Shown: positions 9,262 to 17,452 of the stretch, in pieces
Layout of the letters: each line of letters opens with the position of its first letter
Numbering within the stretch: the stretch's first letter is position 1
Assembly (NCBI GenBank): GCA_026713545.1
Contig: JAPOOG010000064.1
Location: 1 to 64,000, forward strand
DNA: 64,000 bases
DNA from: Bryobacterales bacterium
GTDB taxonomy: Bacteria > Acidobacteriota > Terriglobia > Bryobacterales > UBA6623
Direction: 5' to 3'
Translations under genes and position numbers: made by a program
Notes under the pieces: generated by a model
Database searches by the model: none
What the model was told of the DNA's origin: nothing
Seen by the model: the letters and a program-made list of their open reading frames with translations, nothing else

Positions 9262-9691
9262 TCTTCATCCCCCGGCCGGCCAGACCCAGAAGCGCAAACG
9301 TATCGGGAGGGGTCCGGGATCGGGTTTTGGCAAAACGTCGGGTCGCGGCGAAAAAGGTCAGAAATCGCGAAGCGGCTACAAACGCAAGCGTGGATTCGAG
9401 GGCGGCCAGATGCCGCTGATCCGGCGTGTTCCCAAGCGCGGATTCCACAACCGCTTCCGTAAGGAACATGCGATCGTCAACCTCGCGCGCCTCGAAAAGC
9501 TCGAGGGAGACGCATTCACACCGGACAGTCTCGTCGAGAAGGGCGTCATCAAGTCTCTCAAGGACGGACTCAAGATCCTGGGAAACGGCGAGATTGGCCG
9601 TGCCATATCCGTTTCCGCTCATCGATTCACGGCCTCGGCTCGCGAAAAGATCGAGGCCGCTGGCGGCAAGGCAACCGTCATCGAGAAGTAA
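9248..9691 (+). CDS. rplO: Ribosomal protein uL15
   Basis: A 147-residue L15. It begins [12 protein letters not shown] and has the glycine/lysine-rich arm ([20 protein letters not shown]) and the [14 protein letters not shown] block. It starts inside rpmD (14-nt overlap) and is followed by secY after 3 nt. L15 is a late-assembly 50S protein. Family match and length are normal. Confidence 0.97.
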   Translation: MNLSSLHPPAGQTQKRKRIGRGPGSGFGKTSGRGEKGQKSRSGYKRKRGFEGGQMPLIRRVPKRGFHNRFRKEHAIVNLARLEKLEGDAFTPDSLVEKGVIKSLKDGLKILGNGEIGRAISVSAHRFTASAREKIEAAGGKATVIEK

Positions 9692-9694
9692 TTC

Positions 9695-11083
9695 ATGAAG
9701 TTCGCCGAAGCCGTCGTCAACGTCTTTAAGATCCCCGATCTGCGCAAGAGGATTCTCTTTACGCTGAGTCTGCTGGCGGTCTATCGCATCGGCGGTCATA
9801 TTCCCACTCCGGGCGTCAATACGGAAGAGCTGCAGCGCATGTTCGAGGCGGCGGCCGGCACGGCGCTGGGCCTGATGAACATGTTCTCGGGCGGCCAGCT
9901 CGAGCAGTTGACGATCTTCGCCTTGGGCATCATGCCCTACATCACGGCGTCGATCATCCTGCAATTGATGACCGTCGTCATCCCCACGCTCGAGAAACTG
10001 CAGAAGGAAGGCGAACTCGGTCGGCGTAAGATCACCCAGTGGACGCGCTATCTGACGATCGGTCTGAGTATTGTGCAGTCCGCGGGCATCGCGTTCGGGT
10101 TGCAGCGTAGCGAGAATCTGGTCTACGAGCCCGGGCTCGGCTTTGTCGTGATGACGATCACTACCCTCACCACCGGGACGGCTTTCATTATGTGGCTGGG
10201 CGAGCAGATCACCGAGCGGGGGATCGGCAACGGCATGTCGCTGATCATCTTCGCGGGCATCGTCGTCGGGTTGCCGAGCGCTCTTCAGAACATCTACGAG
10301 AACGTGTTCGTCACCCAGCAGTGGAACATGTTTCAGTTGTTGCTCATTCTGGGATTCATGGTGGTGATCCTGGCTTTCATTGTGCTGGTCGAGCGCGGTG
10401 AGCGGCGGATTCCGGTGCAGTACGCGCGCAGGATCGTCGGCCGCAGGATGATGGGGGGACAATCTACGCATCTGCCGCTGAAGGTCAACTCCGGCGGTGT
10501 GATCCCGGTGATCTTCGCCTCGTCGATTCTGGCGTTCCCACAGACCTTGGGTCTGGTCGTGCAAGACAGCCCGTATCTGACGCAACTCCTCGAGCCCATC
10601 TCCTATGGCGAGCCGCTCTACGAGCTGCTGTACGTGCTGGGCATCGTATTCTTCTGTTTCTTCTATGTCTCGATCATCTTCAACCCGACCGAAGTCGCCG
10701 ACAACATGCGCAAGTACGGCGGTTTTGTGCCGGGTATCCGCTCCGGGAAACCGACAGCGGACCACATCAATGAAATCCTGACCAAGATCACCATGGTGGG
10801 TGGCCTGTACCTTGCGCTCATTTCCGTGATCCCCGACCTGTTGATCGCCGGAGCGAGGGTTCACCACCTGCCGTTCATCGGGAATTGGGCGGATGCGACT
10901 TTTCCGCGCTGGATTCTCGACGGCTTGAACGTGAACTTCTATTTCGGCGGCACCTCGCTTCTCATTGTGATTGGAGTTGCGATGGACACGATCAATCAAA
11001 TCGAAGCACAACTCATCATGCGCCACTATGAAGGATTTACGCCTCGTGCGGGGAGGATCCGGGGGAGGCGCTCGTTTGGCTAG
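9695..11083 (+). CDS. secY: Protein translocase subunit SecY
   Basis: A 462-residue inner-membrane channel protein of the Sec translocon, matching the ten-helix SecY architecture. Visible family features are RILFTLSLLAVYRIGGHIPTPG at the first helix, the plug-region segment NMFSGGQLEQLTIFALGIMPYI, and the cytoplasmic loop ERGERRIPVQYARRI with its conserved arginines. The C-terminus ends RGRRSFG. It lies between rplO and adk, the common spc order, and exports the many signal-peptide proteins seen later in the window. Confidence 0.97.
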   Translation: MKFAEAVVNVFKIPDLRKRILFTLSLLAVYRIGGHIPTPGVNTEELQRMFEAAAGTALGLMNMFSGGQLEQLTIFALGIMPYITASIILQLMTVVIPTLEKLQKEGELGRRKITQWTRYLTIGLSIVQSAGIAFGLQRSENLVYEPGLGFVVMTITTLTTGTAFIMWLGEQITERGIGNGMSLIIFAGIVVGLPSALQNIYENVFVTQQWNMFQLLLILGFMVVILAFIVLVERGERRIPVQYARRIVGRRMMGGQSTHLPLKVNSGGVIPVIFASSILAFPQTLGLVVQDSPYLTQLLEPISYGEPLYELLYVLGIVFFCFFYVSIIFNPTEVADNMRKYGGFVPGIRSGKPTADHINEILTKITMVGGLYLALISVIPDLLIAGARVHHLPFIGNWADATFPRWILDGLNVNFYFGGTSLLIVIGVAMDTINQIEAQLIMRHYEGFTPRAGRIRGRRSFG

Positions 11084-11095
11084 GAGAGGTTAGCC

Positions 11096-11818
11096 GTGGC
11101 GACAGCGAGGGTGTCCGCGACGATCAGTCCCCCCGTTAAGCAAGCCGTCAGGGCAATTATCCTGTTCGGTTCGCCCGGCGCGGGCAAAGGGACGCAAGCA
11201 CGAAAGATCACGGCGCGTTACCGGATTCCTCGGATCTCGACGGGGGACATCATCCGCGAGGAGGTCGGTTCGGGTTCGAGCTTGGGGAAGAAGGTGGAGG
11301 CGACTCTGGCCGCCGGGCGGTTGGTGGATGACGAAACGGTGAATCAGTTGGTGAAAGCTCGGCTGGACAGCAAGGATTGCCGTAAGGGTTTCTTGCTGGA
11401 TGGCTATCCGCGGACGGCCTGCCAGGCACGCGCGCTGCAGAGCGTTCTCGATCGCATGCCTTGCCGGCCCGTGATCATCGAAGTGCAAGTCGGTTACAAT
11501 GAAACCGTTAGACGAATCACGGGCCGACGGCTCTGCGCACAATGTGGAGCCATCTATAACGTCTGTTCGCACCCGCCGAAAGTTCCTGACGTTTGTGATG
11601 GATGCGGTCACCGTCCGCTCAGTATCCGATCGGACGACAGAGCGGAAGTTATCGAGAAACGCTTCTACCTGTATCAGGAAGAGACCGTGCCGGTATACGA
11701 AGTGTTTCGGTCTGCCGGCGAGAAGATTCATCAGGTGGACGGAACGCAATCGGAACAGGTTGTGTGCGCACAGATCTTTGAGATTCTGGAAACAGAAGGG
11801 TCGCATGATCATCCGTAA
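11096..11818 (+). CDS. adk: Adenylate kinase, zinc-LID type
   Basis: A 240-residue kinase interconverting ATP, ADP and AMP. Residues 25-34 form the P-loop GSPGAGKGTQ; STGD and the DGYPRT motif bind AMP. The LID carries C147-x2-C150 and C167-x2-C170, so it is the zinc-binding type. It starts with GTG at 11096 behind AGGAGAGG. The first 18 residues precede the usual start and are poorly conserved; no better start is obvious. map begins inside its last 14 nt. Confidence 0.95.
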   Translation: MATARVSATISPPVKQAVRAIILFGSPGAGKGTQARKITARYRIPRISTGDIIREEVGSGSSLGKKVEATLAAGRLVDDETVNQLVKARLDSKDCRKGFLLDGYPRTACQARALQSVLDRMPCRPVIIEVQVGYNETVRRITGRRLCAQCGAIYNVCSHPPKVPDVCDGCGHRPLSIRSDDRAEVIEKRFYLYQEETVPVYEVFRSAGEKIHQVDGTQSEQVVCAQIFEILETEGSHDHP

Positions 11819-12575
11819 GAGTCCGTCTGAGCTGGCGAAAATGCGGCAGAGCGGCATGCTCGTATGGCGGATTCTGGATGAATTGACAAAGCTCGTCGAG
11901 CCGGGTGTCACTACCCTGGATCTGGAAACCGTGGCCGAGCGGCGCATCAAGGAGGCGGGTGCTCGGGCGGCGTTCAAAGGTTACTATGTGCCGGCCGCGG
12001 GCCGGCGGTTTCCGTGTGTGCTGTGCACTTCGATCAATCAAGAGGTGGTGCACGGGGTTCCCTCGGCGAAGCGCGTTCTTTGTGACGGCGACATTGTGAA
12101 AGTCGATATCGGAGTTCAGTTGGATGGTTATTACGGTGACTCGGCCACGACGATTCCGGTCGGAGAGGTGGCTGAGGAGACGCTGCGCTTGATGGCTGTG
12201 ACGAAGCAATCCCTGGAGTTGGCCATCGAGCAGATGGTGGCCGGCCGGCGGCTGTTCGACGTTTGCGGAACCGTCGAGAGGCACGTGACGGGCAATGGCT
12301 ACACGGTGGTGCGTGAGTTCGTGGGCCACGGGATCGGCAAGAAGCTTCACGAGGAGCCGCACGTGCCCAACTACGTGGACCCGAAGATGAGCAATCCCCG
12401 TCTGCGCGAGGGGATGGTCCTGGCCGTGGAGCCGATGGTGAGTGCCGGCAAACCCGGCACCAAGGTGCTTTCGGACCGCTGGACGGCGGTGACTTCGGAT
12501 GGCTCGAAAGCCGCCCACTATGAGCATTGCATTGCAGTGACATCCAACGGTCCGTGGGTGTTGACGAGGCCTTAG
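11805..12575 (+). CDS. map: Methionine aminopeptidase, type I
   Basis: A 256-residue enzyme that removes the initiator methionine. The five metal ligands are visible at D101, D112, H175, E209 and E240, with the substrate histidine H83 in NQEVVHGVP. The frame stays open upstream to 11499, but that part is antisense-like within adk. The ATG at 11805 gives the family N-terminus IIRKSPSELAKMRQSG and has GAAGGG upstream. It overlaps adk by 14 nt, so the two are coupled. Confidence 0.95.
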   Translation: MIIRKSPSELAKMRQSGMLVWRILDELTKLVEPGVTTLDLETVAERRIKEAGARAAFKGYYVPAAGRRFPCVLCTSINQEVVHGVPSAKRVLCDGDIVKVDIGVQLDGYYGDSATTIPVGEVAEETLRLMAVTKQSLELAIEQMVAGRRLFDVCGTVERHVTGNGYTVVREFVGHGIGKKLHEEPHVPNYVDPKMSNPRLREGMVLAVEPMVSAGKPGTKVLSDRWTAVTSDGSKAAHYEHCIAVTSNGPWVLTRP

Positions 12576-12581
12576 CCGGGA

Positions 12582-12791
12582 ATGCAGGACGAGATCAATG
12601 CACACGTCGTTGAAGCTCTGCCGAATGAGTTGTTTCGGGTGGAACTGGATAATCAGAAACAGGTGCTGGCTCATCCGGCGTCGCGGCAGCGGCGCAGTTT
12701 CTTGCGGCTGCTGCCGGGAGATCGTGTGAAGGTGAAACTCTCCTCGAATGACCGGACTCGGGGATGCATTGTGGAGCGTTGTGAATCATGA
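12582..12791 (+). CDS. infA: Translation initiation factor IF-1
   Basis: A 69-residue S1-fold (OB) protein. The block [23 protein letters not shown] and the [19 protein letters not shown] segment identify IF-1. It differs from the consensus by [10 protein letters not shown] where HISGKMRKNY is usual and by a C-terminus of IVERCES. IF-1 occupies the A site during initiation. It starts 6 nt after map, and its stop overlaps the rpmJ start in an ATGA. Confidence 0.93.
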   Translation: MQDEINAHVVEALPNELFRVELDNQKQVLAHPASRQRRSFLRLLPGDRVKVKLSSNDRTRGCIVERCES

Positions 12792-12901
12792 AAGTTCGGG
12801 CATCGGTCAAGAAGATGTGCAAGGACTGTAAAATCGTCCGGCGCAAAGGTATTGTGCGCGTGCTGTGCAGCAACCCCAAGCACAAACAGCGCCAGGGCTG
12901 A
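12788..12901 (+). CDS. rpmJ: Ribosomal protein bL36, zinc-binding form
   Basis: A 37-residue protein, short enough to be missed by length filters. The translation is [19 protein letters not shown] and then [18 protein letters not shown]. The zinc ligands C11, C14, C27 and H32 are all present, so it is the C+ form. It overlaps infA by 4 nt (ATGA) and is followed 12 nt later by rpsM, the usual infA-rpmJ-rpsM order. Confidence 0.97.
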   Translation: MKVRASVKKMCKDCKIVRRKGIVRVLCSNPKHKQRQG

Positions 12902-12913
12902 GGGAGATACGAG

Positions 12914-13297
12914 ATGGCACGTTTGGAAGGTGTCGATTTGCCGAACAACAAGCGATCCGAGATCGCGCTGACCTATCTCTATGGGATCGGTCGCTCGCGG
13001 GCGCGTTCGCTGCTCTATCGAGCTGGCATCGATTTTGGAAAGAAGATGGGTGATCTCAACGACGAAGAGATTACGAACCTCCGCAAGCTCATCGAAGAAG
13101 AGGGCGCCGTCGAGGGTGATCTGCGTAAGGAAGTGCAGATGAACATCCGGCGCCTGATCGAGATCGGTTGCTATCGCGGACTGCGCCACCGCCGGAGCCT
13201 GCCCGTGCGTGGCCAGCGAACGCATACCAACGCCCGGACGCGCAAGGGGCCGAAGCGGGGTACGATCGCAGGCAAACGCAAAGTGGGCAAGAAGTAG
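12914..13297 (+). CDS. rpsM: Ribosomal protein uS13
   Basis: A 127-residue S13. It begins [21 protein letters not shown] and has the helix-two-turn-helix segment [12 protein letters not shown] and the C-terminal signature [18 protein letters not shown] followed by a lysine-rich tail. S13 contacts the P-site tRNA and 50S bridges. GGGAGATACGAG precedes the ATG. It heads the alpha-type group with rpsK, rpsD, rpoA and rplQ. Confidence 0.97.
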   Translation: MARLEGVDLPNNKRSEIALTYLYGIGRSRARSLLYRAGIDFGKKMGDLNDEEITNLRKLIEEEGAVEGDLRKEVQMNIRRLIEIGCYRGLRHRRSLPVRGQRTHTNARTRKGPKRGTIAGKRKVGKK

Positions 13298-13321
13298 CAG
13301 TGGCATTGACAGTGAGGACGT

Positions 13322-13732
13322 ATGGCTAGGACAAAGGCGAAAACCGGCAAGAAGGGCAAGAAGTTCAAGAGCCGGGTCCGGAAGAATATTCCCGACGGGA
13401 TCGTGAGCATTCAAGCGACGTTCAACAACACGATTGTGACGATCAGCGATGCCAAGGGGAACGTCATTTCGTGGTCGAGCGCGGGCTCGCTGGGATTCCG
13501 CGGTTCTCAAAAAGGCACGCCGTTCGCCGCGCAGCAGGCCAGTTTGACCGCAGCGAACGCCGCCAAGGAACATGGCTTGCGTCGCGTCAATGTGCGGGTC
13601 AAAGGGCCAGGCGGCGGGCGCGAATCTGCGATTCGGGCGTTGGCGACGACAGGCATTGAAGTGCGCCACATCAAGGACGTGACACCGATTCCGCATAACG
13701 GCTGCCGGCCACCGAAACGGAGACGGGTCTAA
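13322..13732 (+). CDS. rpsK: Ribosomal protein uS11
   Basis: A 136-residue S11. It has the basic N-terminus, the core [23 protein letters not shown], and the C-terminal block [19 protein letters not shown]11 forms part of the 30S platform near the Shine-Dalgarno helix. It is followed by a 73-nt spacer with a strong hairpin before rpsD. Confidence 0.97.
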   Translation: MARTKAKTGKKGKKFKSRVRKNIPDGIVSIQATFNNTIVTISDAKGNVISWSSAGSLGFRGSQKGTPFAAQQASLTAANAAKEHGLRRVNVRVKGPGGGRESAIRALATTGIEVRHIKDVTPIPHNGCRPPKRRRV

Positions 13733-13741
13733 GCGACGACC

Positions 13742-13775
13742 GACTCGGTCTCGCGCGAAGACACGCGCGCGAGTC
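13742..13775 (+). promoter_or_regulatory. Intercistronic hairpin between rpsK and rpsD
   Basis: An outer 6-bp stem (GACTCG with CGAGTC) and an inner 6-bp stem (CGCGCG with CGCGCG) are separated by a 4-nt bulge on the left arm and enclose a 6-nt AAGACA loop. It lies 31 nt before the rpsD start, in an unusually long spacer for this cluster. It has no T-run, so it is not a typical intrinsic terminator. A role as an S4 binding site or an mRNA-processing site is an inference only. Confidence 0.45.
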
Positions 13776-13805
13776 GAGCTTGTCGAGAGGGGAAAACACA
13801 AGTTC

Positions 13806-14441
13806 ATGGCAAGATACGTCGGACCGGCTTGCAGGCTCTGTCGAAGGGAAGGGATGAAGCTCTTCCTGAAGGGGGAACGCTGCTATGGCCCCAAGTGCGC
13901 CATCGAAAAACGTAACTATTTCCCGGGACAGCACGGCAAGACAGCTCGGCCCAGAAAGCTGATGGGTTACGGGTTGCAGCTTCGGGAAAAACAGCGTGTC
14001 AAACGCATTTACGGAGTGTTGGAGCGCCAGTTCCGCCGCTACTTCGAAAAGGCGGCGCACATGAAGGGAGTCGTGGGCGAGAATCTGCTGGCTCTGCTCG
14101 AGCGGCGGCTCGACAACGTCATCTACCGCGCCGGAATGGGTGCCAGCCGTCCTCAAGCGCGACAGATCGTCCGCCACGGTCACATCGAGGTCAATGGTCA
14201 GAAGGCCGATATACCTTCGTACCTCGTCAAGCCCGGCGATGTGGTTCAGATCCGCGAGAAAAGCCGAGAGCATTCGGGCATCGCGGCCTCGGTCGAGGCG
14301 ACCTCCCACAGCCTGGCGCCCGGCTGGATGGACGTGGATCGCGAGAAGCTGTCGGTGAAGGTCATTGGAATGCCCCGCCGGGATGAGTTGGTGCAGATCC
14401 CGATCAATGAGCAACTCATCGTCGAATTGTATTCGAGATAG
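13806..14441 (+). CDS. rpsD: Ribosomal protein uS4, zinc-binding type
   Basis: A 211-residue S4. It carries the zinc motif C9-x2-C12 and C26-x4-C31 (ACRLCRREG, then RCYGPKC), followed by RNYFPGQHG and the S4 domain with [20 protein letters not shown]4 nucleates 30S assembly and in several bacteria represses its own operon by binding its mRNA; the hairpin just upstream is a possible site. The start follows a GAGAGGGG stretch. Confidence 0.97.
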   Translation: MARYVGPACRLCRREGMKLFLKGERCYGPKCAIEKRNYFPGQHGKTARPRKLMGYGLQLREKQRVKRIYGVLERQFRRYFEKAAHMKGVVGENLLALLERRLDNVIYRAGMGASRPQARQIVRHGHIEVNGQKADIPSYLVKPGDVVQIREKSREHSGIAASVEATSHSLAPGWMDVDREKLSVKVIGMPRRDELVQIPINEQLIVELYSR

Positions 14442-14477
14442 CGTTGTCTGAAAACACGAGATTACGACCCACCACCT

Positions 14478-14496
14478 TTGGCGTTTCGGACGCCAA
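14478..14496 (+). promoter_or_regulatory. Short hairpin between rpsD and rpoA
   Basis: A perfect 7-bp stem (TTGGCGT with ACGCCAA) closes a TTCGG loop in the 80-nt spacer before rpoA, ending 25 nt before the start codon. It has no following T-run. It may be a stabilising or processing hairpin; terminator activity looks unlikely. Confidence 0.35.
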
Positions 14497-14521
14497 TCGA
14501 GTTGAATAGGGGAAAGCCACT

Positions 14522-15535
14522 ATGTGGAAAGGATTTCAAAAGCCCAGACGCTTGGCCGCCGAAGGCGATTCTCTGAGCGATACCTTCGGCCGTTTCAGCG
14601 CCCAGCCGTTCGAGAGAGGTTTCGGCACGACTGTGGGGAATTCTCTGCGGAGGGCACTGCTGAGCTCCATCGAAGGTGCAGCGATCACTGCCGTTCGGAT
14701 TGAAGGCATCTCACACGAGTTCAGCCCCATCCCGGGCGTGGTTGAGGATGCCACCGATATCATCCTCAACCTCAAACAGATTCCGCTCAAGCTCCATGGA
14801 GAAGGCGCGCGGACCATTCGCCTTCGGGCGACCGAACCCGGTCCGGTTCTAAGCGGAGCGATCGAGGCCGACTCCGATGTTGAGATTCTCGACCCCAATC
14901 AGTACATCGCCACCGTCAGCGAGGGCAGCATCCTGGATCTCGAAATGCGAGTCAAGCTCGGGCGCGGATACGTCGGAGCTGAGAAGAATTTCGACGAAGA
15001 CCTGGCGTTGGGATACATCCCGATCGATTCCGTTCACTCGCCGGTCCGCAAGGTCAACTACTCCGTCGAAGCCGCGCGGCTGGGACAGATGACCGACTAT
15101 GACAAGCTGACGATTGAGGTCTGGACCAACGGAGCTCTGCCGCCTCAGGACGCCATCGGCTTGGCTGCGAAGCTGTTGAAGGACCATATGACGATCTTCA
15201 TCAACTTCGAGGAGGAAGCCGCGACCGAGGAGGCTCCGGCTGATACATCGACCGACCAGTACCAGGAGTACCTGAATCGGTCCGTAGAGGAGTTGGAGCT
15301 CAGCGTGCGTTCCTATAACTGTCTCAAGAACGCGAATATCCAGACGATCGGCGATTTGGTGGTCCGCACCGGAGCCGACATGCTCAAGACGAAGAATTTC
15401 GGCCGCAAGTCCTTGATGGAGATCAAGGAGATTCTAGCCTCCATGGGTTTGTCCCTGGGAATGATTTTCGACGAGCACGGGCGTCTGGTGCCACCTCCGA
15501 CGATCGAGGGAGAGGACGACGCTTCCGCTGCCTGA
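14522..15535 (+). CDS. rpoA: RNA polymerase alpha subunit
   Basis: A 337-residue alpha subunit. The N-terminal dimerisation domain has [19 protein letters not shown]. The linker is rich in Glu/Ala/Thr ([15 protein letters not shown]), and the C-terminal domain carries [24 protein letters not shown] and the [16 protein letters not shown] helix that contacts UP elements and activators. Co-transcription with the ribosomal genes is the norm. AGGGGAAAG is the ribosome-binding site. Confidence 0.97.
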   Translation: MWKGFQKPRRLAAEGDSLSDTFGRFSAQPFERGFGTTVGNSLRRALLSSIEGAAITAVRIEGISHEFSPIPGVVEDATDIILNLKQIPLKLHGEGARTIRLRATEPGPVLSGAIEADSDVEILDPNQYIATVSEGSILDLEMRVKLGRGYVGAEKNFDEDLALGYIPIDSVHSPVRKVNYSVEAARLGQMTDYDKLTIEVWTNGALPPQDAIGLAAKLLKDHMTIFINFEEEAATEEAPADTSTDQYQEYLNRSVEELELSVRSYNCLKNANIQTIGDLVVRTGADMLKTKNFGRKSLMEIKEILASMGLSLGMIFDEHGRLVPPPTIEGEDDASAA

Positions 15536-15552
15536 GCCGTGGGTGAAACTCG

Positions 15553-16023
15553 ATGAGACATAGAAAAGGTGGGTTCAAACTGCAGCGGAACCCCTCGGCG
15601 CGTCGCGCGCTGCTAAGGGGTCTTGCCACGAACGTGATCGAGCGTGATCGTATCGTCACGACCGTCACCAAGGCCAAGGCGGTGCGGCCCTGGGTCGAAA
15701 AGATGATCACGCTCGGCAAGCGGGATACTCTTCACAGCCGGCGGCAGGCCGCCGCGTTCCTGCAGACGCCCGAGGCCGTCAAGAAGTTGTTCGATACTTT
15801 GGCGCCGCGGTTCTCGCAGCAGGACGGCGGTTACACACGGATCATCAGGTTAGGGCCGCGCAAGGGCGACGGCGCAGAGGAAGTGGTCATCGAGATTCTC
15901 GGCACCGAACTGAAGAAGCGGGCGGAAGAAAGGCGTAAGCGCAAGGAAGAACGCCTGAAACGCCAACAGGAGGAATCGGAGTCGGCCGAGGAATCCGAGA
16001 AGGCCCCGGAAGCGCCATCTTGA
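15553..16023 (+). CDS. rplQ: Ribosomal protein bL17 with charged C-terminal tail
   Basis: A 156-residue L17, longer than the usual 115-130. The core is typical: MRHRKGGFKLQRNPSARRALLRGLA, then ITTVTKAKA-like (VTTVTKAKAVRPWVEKMI) and GGYTRIIRLGPRKGDGAE. The last 35 residues form an Arg/Lys/Glu-rich, likely helical tail (RAEERRKRKEERLKRQQEE) ending SEKAPEAPS. It is the last gene of the ribosomal cluster; no clear terminator follows. Confidence 0.95.
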   Translation: MRHRKGGFKLQRNPSARRALLRGLATNVIERDRIVTTVTKAKAVRPWVEKMITLGKRDTLHSRRQAAAFLQTPEAVKKLFDTLAPRFSQQDGGYTRIIRLGPRKGDGAEEVVIEILGTELKKRAEERRKRKEERLKRQQEESESAEESEKAPEAPS

Positions 16024-16149
16024 TTCATCGGGTACGTTCGTAGAGTTTCCCGGAAATCCTGCCGATGCCAGGCATCAAGCCACGACGCCTTCGTGCCAGG
16101 TAGAGCACGGCATGCCATGCTTGTGGCCCCGAGGGGCCGAACAGGGTAC

Positions 16150-17175
16150 ATGCGCCTCGTTGCCATTCTATGGATAGGGCTGGTCTTTGGGACGAGCGCT
16201 TGCGACCGTGACCCCGTGGACGGTGTGGCGGCGCGGGTCAACGGCTACCGCATCACTCGCGCTGAACTCGAAAAGTATTACCAAAGCCAGGTCGGCAACT
16301 CTCCCAGCGTCGGGACAGAGGATCAAGAGCGGATGCTGCGCTTGAATCTGCTCGGTGAGTTGATCGACCGCCAGATCATGCTCGATCGGGCCAAGAAGCT
16401 CGGGCTGATGGCGGTGGACGCCGAGGTCGAGAACAGCTATCAGGAATATCGATCGCGCTTCAACGAAGACGCCGAGTTCGACCGACAGCTTGAGGATCGT
16501 GCGATCACCGTCGAGGAACTCAAAAACGAGATCCGCCGCAACTTGACGATCGAGAAGCTGCTGAACCATCAAATCACCTCGCGTATTCAGGTCGACGAAA
16601 CCGAGATGCGAACGTACTACGAGGGAAACATCGGGAGCTTCAACGTGCCGGAGCAGCAGGTGCACATGGCATGGATCCTGGTCACCGCCCGCAGCGAGAC
16701 GCCGGTGCCCAATCTGCACAACGATGACGCCATCGACGAGGAAGCCGCCAAGAAAAAGATCGAGATGATTGAGGCGCGGTTGCGAGACGGCGAGGAGTTC
16801 GCGACGCTGGCGCAGAACTACTCCGAGGATCCGGTCTCGACGGCAAGCGGTGGGGACCTGGGATTTATTCCGCAGTCTTCGCTCGAGCAGGTGGACCTGA
16901 GCCTTCGTCAAGTCGTCGCTTCGCTCACTCCCGGCGATGTCTCGCCGATCGTCAAGACCGGCGACGAGTACCGCATCGTCAAGCTCATCTCGGTGGAGCA
17001 CGCTGGTCAGCGCGACTATTCCGACCCACGGGTCCAGCAGACCATTCGCGAGACGATTCGCAGCCGCAAAGATCAACTCCTCCGGGCCGCCTACCTTGAA
17101 ATCGCCCGCAATGAAGCCGAGATCGAGAACTATCTGGCGCGGGAAGTCGTGGACGACTTTGGCGTATTGCACTAG
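16150..17175 (+). CDS. SurA/PpiC-type peptidyl-prolyl isomerase, likely lipoprotein
   Basis: A 341-residue exported protein, counted from the ATG at 16150 that gives a signal peptide (RLVAILWIGLVFGTSAC). The lipobox is weak (T-S-A-C), so lipidation is likely but unproven. An N-terminal SurA-like chaperone helix region is followed by a parvulin domain (about residues 170-285), with QVHMAWILV, the FATLAQNYSEDPVSTASGGDLGF motif and the GDVSPIVKT segment. Such proteins help outer-membrane proteins fold in the periplasm. It lies 126 nt after rplQ. ATGs at 16093 and 16117 are alternative starts without a signal peptide. Confidence 0.85.
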   Translation: MRLVAILWIGLVFGTSACDRDPVDGVAARVNGYRITRAELEKYYQSQVGNSPSVGTEDQERMLRLNLLGELIDRQIMLDRAKKLGLMAVDAEVENSYQEYRSRFNEDAEFDRQLEDRAITVEELKNEIRRNLTIEKLLNHQITSRIQVDETEMRTYYEGNIGSFNVPEQQVHMAWILVTARSETPVPNLHNDDAIDEEAAKKKIEMIEARLRDGEEFATLAQNYSEDPVSTASGGDLGFIPQSSLEQVDLSLRQVVASLTPGDVSPIVKTGDEYRIVKLISVEHAGQRDYSDPRVQQTIRETIRSRKDQLLRAAYLEIARNEAEIENYLAREVVDDFGVLH

Positions 17176-17268
17176 CCGGTTTTTCCCATCCTTATGACCT
17201 GTGGTCCCGCGAGAGGTCCTTTCCCGGCACGACGCGCCGCTCGTCCGCGGACGGATCTGGAACGAACA

Positions 17269-17352
17269 TAGCCTGCATTTCTCACCCCGGGGCGAGGCGA
17301 AGTGCGTGAGAGGGTCGGCAGGACGAGGTGCGAGCCGCTTGGCGCGCGCAGG
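17269..17352 (-). repeat. Interspersed repeat, copy A
   Basis: Read on the minus strand it matches copies at 34069-34160 and 35528-35609. The shared blocks are CTGCGCGCGCC, GCGGCTCGC, CCTCGT, CTCTCACGC, TTCGCCTCGCC and ATGCAGGC. It is non-coding between the SurA-like gene and the M81 gene. Together with the degenerate copy B it makes an inverted pair. Mobility is not shown by the sequence. Confidence 0.75.
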
Positions 17353-17407
17353 TGTGCTTAATCCGTACATCGAGCACGGCAAGCAAGCGCAACGAAGTCA
17401 TGGCGGT

Positions 17408-17452
17408 CTTATCGCGTGCTTCGACCGTCGGGTGGTGAGATATGCAGGCTAA
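17408..17452 (+). repeat. Interspersed repeat, degenerate copy B (3' end only)
   Basis: Only the outer end is convincing: GGTGAGATATGCAGGCTAAC at 17433-17452 resembles GGTGTGACATGCAGGCTAAC in the 35.6-kb copy. To its left TCTTATCGCGTGCTTCG is a weaker match. It overlaps the end of the minus-strand M81 gene and provides that gene's TAG stop. It is inverted relative to copy A. Confidence 0.5.

Noticed and set aside
9179..11026. 615-residue minus-strand frame opposite rplO and secY
   Set aside because: Antisense to genes with clear motifs; no recognisable domain.
16024..16149. Terminator after rplQ
   Set aside because: GGCCCC-GA-GGGGCC at 16125-16138 has a 2-nt loop and no T-run; it is more likely a small palindrome.
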